This document shows positions 57,789 through 64,000 of a stretch of DNA of 64,000 nt, piece after piece; the first letter of the stretch is position 1, and every line of letters starts with the position of its first letter. The stretch is from Euphorbia lathyris (lineage: Eukaryota > Streptophyta > Magnoliopsida > Malpighiales > Euphorbiaceae). The notes under the pieces are model-generated. The model saw nothing but the letters and a program-made list of their open reading frames with translations. It made no database searches and was not told where the DNA came from. Where the stretch lies: positions 5,957,001 to 6,021,000 of the forward strand of contig NC_088915.1 in the NCBI RefSeq assembly GCF_963576675.1, in the 5' to 3' direction. A program made the translations under genes and the position numbers.

Positions 57789-59115
57789 TATTGGTCCCTT
57801 GTTTAGTTGCAAGTATAGTTCCAAGGGGGGGTTAGGAACTATTTAAACTTTTTAACAATTTAGGCAGACTTCTTTTTCTTAAAGAAAAAGGTTTAAACAG
57901 CGACGCTGAGTAAACAGCAAGATACTGGCTTAGTCAACAGGTGACTAGGTCAGTTTCTTAGCTCGAGTCAGGAGATAACACTTAGAGTCTATTCCTGAGC
58001 TCTTTCGTTTAATGCGCACAACTCAACTTGACCTTTTGACTTGGTCAGTTTTTGATTATTTAAGCAAGCAATATAAATAAGGAGTTAAAGGTTTAGAAAT
58101 ACTTCACTCAGCAGATTTATCCAGGTTCGGCTTCTTCTAAGCCTACGTCCTGTCCCCGGAACACGTTCCGAAATTTCAATCCTCTACTGAGCTCTTTAAA
58201 GGTAGAGCCTCAAACCTTTTACAATATCAGCAATTGAGTATGACAAGAGTACCCTCCTCTATACTTCTACTCAATCCTATTCTCTCCGCTGAGTACTTAA
58301 AACCGAGTACTCAGCCTCTCCTTTCTATCTCTAGAAATGATAAGTGTTTTGTCCTAATACAAAGATGTGCTAAGACACTTTAGATGATTTACAATCACTC
58401 TAGACTTTTACACAAATATGAAAATGTAGTGTAAGAATTTTTCTTTGCTTCTTGCTTGCATAACTTGTAGAGATTTGGTCAGCATAATGGCTTGATCAAG
58501 TTCTGTATCTTGTGAAGCTTGTGATGGCACTATTTATAGAGACGTCTGGTCATTCGGTCATTTCGAATTTCGAAATAACCGTTGGAGGGAAACGGCTATG
58601 TGTCGTTGTCATCCTGACTTGCACAGAGCTCTCGGCCAATCACAATTGAGTATCTTCTGTCCTCGGTCAGCTCAGCAGATGGTCTCTCTTTTTATGGTAA
58701 AGTCAACTGGACAGCATACTGTGTCGTCTGAACTTTGCCAAAAGAGGAAACACTTTGTCTGGAAGTTTTCCTTTGCCAGCTGCTGTCTTGTACGCTTTGT
58801 CGAGACTACTCAGCAGCTTCATCTTGAAGTTGTTCCCGAAGGTCTTCTAGATCCTTCCGTTTGCTGAGTTGCGTTTTCCATCAAAACGGCAATGTCTTGA
58901 CATACGCGGACCGGGTGTACTAAGTTGTTTGACTTGGGCCTTGGCTTCCATATTGGGCTTGGGCCTTTTGATCCTTATGACTTATATATATAACTCAACA
59001 TTGAACAAACACATTAGTAGAATAAATCAAAGCATTTAAACTTAGTGTGTTTAGAATATGTATTATACTTAAACAATTTTGTCAAATCAAAATTATGTGG
59101 AAAGGTATTTCAACA
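57789..59115 (-). repeat. 5' LTR of copia copy 2
   Basis: 1,327 bp, nearly identical to 48896-50223, ending at the ACTTA duplication. Its inner end is GGGACCAATA, one change from the consensus. Confidence 0.95.
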
Positions 59116-59300
59116 ACTTATACCTACGGGTGGTTGGTATTAGATCTGGGATAAGAAAAGTTAGATGGAAAAGACTAAGTTAGCCTTGCCAATGTTTTTA
59201 ATTTAATGTATTTAAAATTTGATAAGGTTAATATAGTAAAATGCATTATTTTATCTCTATCCCTATCCCACCTAACAAACATGAGATAATAAATTACTAC

Positions 59301-59704
59301 GGCCCTGTTTGGGAATTAGTTGTTAGCTGTTAGCTGATTACATTAGCTGTTAGCTGATTACATTAGCTGATTTGACTAGCTGTTTGTGTAGACCTGTTTG
59401 GTAAAAATTAGCTGATTGATAATAGCGGTTTATGCAAAAAAGACGAATAAGGGCATTAATTTTGGCACAGGAGAAGAGGGAGTCTATCTATTAGGGTTAA
59501 AGAAATCCATTAATTTTAATATTCCAAAACGCTAATTGAAAAAGCTCATTTTAAGAGCTTTTTCTAAATTAGCGTTTTCATCCCAAAACTCTCTCACAAA
59601 CCTCTCTCCACCAAACACTTCAATCAGCGGTTTCAGTGGTCAAACCTCTAAAATTGGTCAAAACCGCTCTTTTTATCCCAAAACGCTCTTTACCAAATAG
59701 GGCC
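59301..59704. mobile_element. GGCCCTGTTTGG-type MITE
   Basis: Ends GGCCCTGTTTGGGAATTAG and CTCTTTACCAAATAGGGCC are inverted copies. TAC flanks both sides (59298-59300 and 59705-59707), a 3-bp duplication. The interior has ttagctgttagctgatt repeats. The superfamily is uncertain (a PIF/Harbinger-like end with a non-TWA target). Confidence 0.75.
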
Positions 59705-59864
59705 TACATCTTATTTTTACCCATATCCCTATTATGCCCTCTTTCATTAGCATATGTTCCCTCATTCATGTCAATTTCATCCAGCTCTACAAATTTCTTG
59801 TCCCTTTCCATCAGGTTCATGAGATTCGTTAGTTTCCTCAAAATGAGGTCCTTCTTCAGCCACC
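59705..59864 (-). pseudogene. Gypsy gag remnant, middle piece
   Basis: The minus-strand reading (LRKLTNLMNLMERDKKFVELDEIDMNEG) has the spacing of the region after the capsid domain in plant gypsy Gag (helical block ending in a KYxxxEE-like motif). It is bounded by MITEs on both sides. Confidence 0.5.
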
Positions 59865-60628
59865 CAGTGGCGGATGCAGGGGTCAAAAGGGACATTTCCC
59901 CCTTCATCGCAATAAAAAAAAAAATTGTCCAAAAATAATGGTTAAGTTGCAAAAATACCCATAATATTTTGGGTTAGGAGTAATTTTACCCCTAACGTCT
60001 AAAATGGTATAATTTTATCCCTAATGTTGGAAGACAAAAGCAGTTTTACCTCTAACGTTGATAAATTGGGTCAATTTGAGAAATAATTCATCAAACTGTC
60101 TTTTCGGTCATGAATCTTGTCATCCACATTTCACACCATGCGTTATTTTATCGAATTGAACCAATTAAAAATATAATGTCTTTTGTACGAATTAGACAAA
60201 AAAAATTTCAAAAAATTCACCGAATTTATAAATATTAATCTCCAATTTTATTATTAAATTACAAAAAACATTATATCTTTTTTTAGAATTGCTCTTGGGT
60301 ACAAACGTTAGGGGTAAAATTGCACTATTTTAGATGTTAGGGGTAAAATTGCTCCTGACCCAAAACGTTAGGGATATTTGATGCGTAACAACCCGAGAAA
60401 CCCGGAAATGGATGATTACGAGTCGGAAACATTAAAATTTATGTTTTTTTATCAAAAAAATCATGAAAATAATGCATGATAATTGTACGATTTTGCATTT
60501 TTCGTCACCAAAAATTGAACAATTTTGAATTTTTTATCATAAAAAATTGAACAATTTTGTATTTTTTTGTCTAAAAAATTTTTACGTAGAGTTTTGCCCC
60601 CCTCCCTCAAATCCTGGATCCGCCACTC
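59865..60628. mobile_element. hAT-like element, interrupted by a Mutator-like MITE
   Basis: Starts CAGTGGCGGATGCAGG and ends CCTGGATCCGCCACTC, inverted copies with the last base changed. No 8-bp duplication is visible. The insertion at 59940-60379 sits inside. Simple attgaacaattttg repeats lie near 60515-60580. Confidence 0.7.
59940..60379. mobile_element. Mutator-like MITE (GGTTAAGGTGCAAAAATA type), copy 2, truncated
   Basis: It starts GGTTAAGTTGCAAAAATACC and follows copy 1 (48012) to GTTAGGGATATTT, where the outer right arm is missing. Confidence 0.75.
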
Positions 60629-60630
60629 CG

Positions 60631-60840
60631 TAGGTGGTATTTCTTCTCATTGATTCCAATGCTATTACAAAATCCATTTTTCAGATATTCAAGCATGAGT
60701 TTTGAATCGATCCACATAGTCCCTTAATGACTCATCCAGGCTTGATCGAGGTGGTTGAAAAGATTCATCGTAAGGATGCTTTGTTTGCTCCATAAACATC
60801 CATTAACTCTTTGTAGTTTTTGACGTGGACTGTTGCGTCT
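60631..60840 (-). pseudogene. Gypsy gag remnant, capsid piece
   Basis: The minus-strand reading FQPPRSSLDESLRDYVDRFKTHA matches the ESLRDYVxRF block of retrotrans_gag. Stops follow directly. It is the most upstream piece of the broken gag that I can identify. Confidence 0.6.
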
Positions 60841-61790
60841 GTGTTTTTGTGAGCACGGATTTTTTTTATCCTAATGATGAAATTATAGTTAAATGTGCTC
60901 GGTATGTTGTAGGTGGGTTCCACATCGTTTCATACGGGTCATGGAATGAAACCCGAGCCTCCTTTACGAACTTCAGAGCCAAAATCAACCATTTTCCCAT
61001 TAGAACATAGATTTCCTCACCAAATGGAGTTTTGAGAGGTCTTAATAGGTTGTGCCTTTCGAGAGTGTCACTAGCACAAGTGACACTTTTTAGGCTCAAT
61101 TCGAAGATCAAACGAAGAAGTTATAACCACTCGAAGCCTTCCGAACAGAAATCTGAGATGATGTTAGAGCGATAATTTTAAGTTGGGTCATTTTTAGCCG
61201 TGGACCTTCAAACATAAAATGTCCGTCTTGTGGAGACAAATCCAACGGTATAAGAATCATCGAAATCGGAGTTCAAGAAAGGCATTTTCAAACCTGAAAA
61301 CTACTAGTGCATTGTCTATGAAAGGGGCACCTGGTTGTGGCCGATCGGCTACGTGGCCAGTTAGTGCAAAAATGCCTCATAACTTCCCTATTTTATGCCC
61401 ACCACTTTGACAGTTAAAATCACAAGTCTATACACGAGTTAAAAGACCAAAAACAGTTGAGGGGGAAACCACATTTGAGAAGAAAAAGGAAAGACATAGA
61501 AGGTAAAGAGAGAAAGTGAAGCCAAGAGATCTTGGCGGAATTGCCACATATGAAATTGAGCACAATTTTGTAAAAGAATGATTTTTCTCGAGACGTAGGG
61601 GAGAAAACTTCTTAGTCTTTTTTCTTTGATTTTCTCAACTACAACACCAAACCCAAGGTTGCAAACCATTCCAAACTTCATAAAAAAAAATGTCAGAATT
61701 AAGGGAATTAAGATATTAGGAGTTTCTAGAGTGAGAAACAATTTGAAAGTGTCTGAAATTCATTGAAAGTGAGTGAAATCCTTGATTATT
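60841..61790. other. Repeat-like intergenic sequence
   Basis: No gene is supported. Phrases such as aatcatcgaaatcggagttc and gttataaccactcgaa are typical of plant LTR or low-copy repeat DNA, but I could not delimit an element. Short ORFs on both strands have no family features. Confidence 0.4.
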
Positions 61791-61800
61791 ATGAAGCTTC

Positions 61801-62327
61801 AAGATAAGGTACAAAAATGTCTCTAACGTTTACAACCAGAAGCAGTTTTACCTCTAACGTTGGCAACTAAGAGCAAATTTATCTTGATCAATTTCAGACA
61901 TTATTATTAAAACATATATTTTATTCATTATTTTGCACCAATTGCATATCAACTTCTTGTTAAAAAAAATCATATTTTTCTGCAATTTAATAATAGAATT
62001 GGAGATTAATATTTATAAATTCAAAGAAATTTTTTGAAACTTTTTTATCCAACTCGTATAAAAGATATTATATTTTATATATTTTTTTAATTTTTTTCAC
62101 ATTATATGTTCTGTTACTAATAAGTGATAAAAATGACTAACATAGTGAAATGCAGATGATAAGATTTATGATCAATGATGAATTATTTCTCAACCCAACT
62201 TAGATAATATTAGAGGTAAAATTGTTTTTGACCCCTAACGTTAGGAATAAAATTACACAATTTTAAACTTTAGAGGTAAAATTACTCCTAATTGTAAACG
62301 TTAAGAGTATTTTTTACACCTTATCCC
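61801..62327. mobile_element. Mutator-like MITE (GGTTAAGGTGCAAAAATA type), copy 3
   Basis: Arms AAGATAAGGTACAAAAATG and ATTTTTTACACCTTATCCC are diverged inverted copies. Flanks ATGAAGCTTC (61791-61800) and ATGAGACTTC (62328-62337) match at 8 of 10 bases. Oldest-looking of the three copies. Confidence 0.7.
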
Positions 62328-62337
62328 ATGAGACTTC

Positions 62338-63088
62338 TATTACATTGAACATGCTAGGTTTGTACTTGAAAATTGAAACAATAGCTACAGAAATATTGAT
62401 GTCAAAATTGAGGAAGAACAAGTGCTTAGGTTGTTACGTAAGCACTTATCCCCGTATGAGAATTTCATTGACACCATTTTACCATAGTTATTCAAGTATC
62501 CGGAATTGAGCGTCAATATCACAATTTCATTTCTGAACAACAAACCGATATAACTTTATATTTGATCTCTCATATAATACTTTTGACCGAATTCCAACAA
62601 TAATAGTTACCGGAATAGACCCACGACCCAACACAATACGTTTATGCAAAAAAGAGTCGAACAAGTACCCTTTTTAACTGGGGTATGTGTAACCAAGTTA
62701 GGTTTGGTAACATGTCATTTAAAACAAAAAAAAAAAAATGATCCACGTGGAAAAATTATGGAAAAATTGTCTAACGAGTCGTCCACATTTCCATTCTAGC
62801 GACTGGTATTGCAGAACTCAATTTAAAATGATTACAGTAGGAATCAAATGAAAAATTGGACGAGTTTAATATTCAGAAATGGAATTTCACGACTTTGGCG
62901 TTCCGTTTCTGGTACTTGAAGGCCACAGGTGCAATTACCCTTTTACCTGAGCTTATCATTTTCCTACAGTAAAGCTCCAATCTGCAAACAAAAGGCTGGA
63001 AAAAAATTTAAAACAATCTGAAAAATTCTTGATTATATCTTTTAAAAGATAGAAAGCTGATTATGCCACTAGTTAAACAGTATTTACC
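62338..63088. other. Intergenic sequence
   Basis: No gene, element end or structured repeat that I can support. An A-run lies near 62729. Confidence 0.4.
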
Positions 63089-63303
63089 TTCTCTAGGAAG
63101 TAAAAGTACAAGGATTTATATGTAACTTCCCTTACACCAGAGGTCTCACCAAACAAGTTTTCCCCAATTCTCTGCAAGAACTTCAACATGTACAAGGGTA
63201 TTCCAAAACTAAGGATGAAAGAGAAGATACCCAAAATATCAAGGAGATACTCTTGTGCCCGACCCAGACCGAAGAAACGTCATCGTTATGGCCTGGGTAA
63301 AGA
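63089..63303 (-). other. Exon-like segment of an unrecognised gene
   Basis: On the minus strand one frame runs about 60 codons (GLGRAQEYLLDILGIFSF, then GIPLYMLKFLQRIGENLFG, then TYKSLYFYFLEK) up to a strong donor-like AAG|GTAAAT near 63087. On the upstream side a T/C-rich tract and CAG (minus-strand ttttttctttacccag, near 63298) look like an acceptor, but the frame has stops just after it. The first 50 bases recur at 63862-63903. It could be a decayed host exon or part of an old repeat. Confidence 0.3.
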
Positions 63304-63358
63304 AAAAAAAGCATTGCACCCCTAGCAGTCGAAGGCTGGATCCACCACTACCCGCAAA

Positions 63359-63451
63359 CTGGGACGAATACATACTTCGAAAGCTATGGGTGCAAATTTT
63401 GTGAAGACAGGGGTGCTCCAGCACCCCCAATCACTATGTCTCCGCCCCTGC
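63359..63451. mobile_element. Very short hAT-like MITE (93 bp)
   Basis: Ends CTGGGACGAATACATA and TATGTCTCCGCCCCTG are imperfect inverted copies flanked by 8-bp CCCGCAAA (63351-63358 and 63452-63459). Confidence 0.6.
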
Positions 63452-63459
63452 CCGCAAAC

Positions 63460-63861
63460 ATACATACTGACAGCGAAATTCACAAGAACATGTTACGAAT
63501 AGTTGATTCGCACACGAATAACTATCAATAACCCTCAAAATTTAAGAGAACTTTGTAAAAAAACGAAATCTGTTTATTGAATATCAAAACAGCCGAAATT
63601 TTTCCTTAAATAACATAAGAAAAACCCTAAAACTGATCCCTAAACGGAATAGGAAAAGACTGAAAGCAAAATTACATAAAAATCCCAAAAAATAGTAAAT
63701 TGCAATTTTGAGGCCCAAAGGAATGAATTTGGCCAAAAAAGCACAAACATCACAGGTTCAAGTTTTGCTCGTTCGCACGTTTCCATCCAAAATAGGGTTT
63801 GAAAATGCAAAAAACCGAAACTTCAAAATATCAAGAAGCAGATACTCAGCCTTTTCTTTGC
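63460..63861. other. Intergenic sequence
   Basis: AT-rich, no gene visible. It leads into the second copy of the exon-like 5' segment. Confidence 0.35.
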
Positions 63862-63903
63862 CCCGACCCAGACCGAAACGTCATCGTTATGGCCTGGGTA
63901 AAA

Positions 63904-64000
63904 GGGCGGCCCGGTCGCACTACGCGTCCCCGCTGAGCGAGGGTCCCACCACAAGGGTGTACTGGGGACAAGCCTTCCCCTACCAATTTATTTGGCAAGA
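63904..64000 (-). mobile_element. Au-like SINE, 3' part, cut by the window end
   Basis: GGGCGGCCCGGTCGCACTA, then CCACAAGGGTGTACTGGGG and CAAGCCTTCCCCTACC are the hallmark order of the plant Au SINE read in antisense. The tRNA-derived head (A and B boxes) would lie beyond 64000. Confidence 0.75.

Larger units (their letters stand above)
48896..59115 (-). mobile_element. Copia copy 2, Sirevirus-like, complete but integrase-deleted
   Basis: The element is 10,220 bp and flanked by ACTTA (48891-48895 and 59116-59120). LTRs differ by about 13 substitutions and one G-run indel in 1,328 bp, about 1%, so the insertion is recent. It carries gag, a deleted pol and the extra ORF in the same order as copy 1. 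The inner pol deletion (1,259 bp relative to copy 1) removes late protease and all integrase. Confidence 0.95.
48763..59290. mobile_element. Short MITE (GGGCCGTTTGTTTG ends) split by copia copy 2
   Basis: The left part (48763-48895) has GGGGATAGGGATAAA and the right part (59121 to about 59290) the inverted TTTATCTCTATCCCTATCCC. Together they are about 300 bp. The right outer end is unclear because another MITE starts at 59301. Confidence 0.55.

Overview
The window is plant nuclear DNA, almost certainly from a eudicot, and it reads as a nested transposon graveyard. I found no intact ordinary host gene. The assignment rests on the element families present: a Sirevirus-like Ty1/copia family with extra ORFs after pol, Ty3/gypsy elements (one with a tRNA-Asp-type primer site), an L1-type LINE with RNase H, a Helitron, a pogo/Lemi1-like element, hAT- and Mutator-like MITEs, and part of an Au-like SINE. 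Age estimates and percentages are counts made by eye.

Left part (1-28301). A copia element (copy 1) enters from the left edge and ends at 10304. It sits in a minus-strand gypsy gag gene (to 12417) whose LTR is 12476-12969; a 561-bp MITE also splits that gag. A Mutator-like MITE follows at 13636-14258. A near-complete minus-strand LINE spans 14851-28285 with 16-bp target duplications. It is split by a younger gypsy-type LTR element (17975-25730) that keeps only gag and protease.

Middle part (28302-44082). A 1.47-kb element with 350-bp terminal inverted repeats carries a captured, intron-containing start of an aspartyl-protease gene fused to a foreign tail (28623-30094). After it come a second copy of the AGGG-type MITE, an LTR-like block with four consecutive GC hairpins, a probable solo LTR (32657-34772) containing three hairpins with covarying stems, and a complete small LTR element (35141-38816). 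The small element has one unrecognised ORF with 55-residue repeats, and its U3 is packed with CGCG-box dyads. A pogo-like element (39086-44082) is filled by a Helitron, a TIR element and a solo LTR of the small family.

Right part (44083-64000). Two poly(A) retroposons with target duplications are followed by a gypsy gag gene on the minus strand, broken into at least four pieces (60.8, 59.8, 47.7 and 46.5 kb). The pieces are separated by hAT, Mutator-like and other MITEs and by a second, young copia copy (48896-59115). Copy 2 has about 1% LTR divergence and an in-frame deletion that removes integrase but leaves an uninterrupted protease-RT-RNase H frame. The right edge holds a duplicated exon-like segment and an Au-like SINE cut by the window end.

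How the parts relate: copy 2, the gag-protease element and the small LTR element all look recently active yet lack enzymes they need, so they probably depended on related autonomous copies. Premature stops in both copia copies lie mostly at CAG/CTG sites, as expected from plant CHG methylation followed by deamination.
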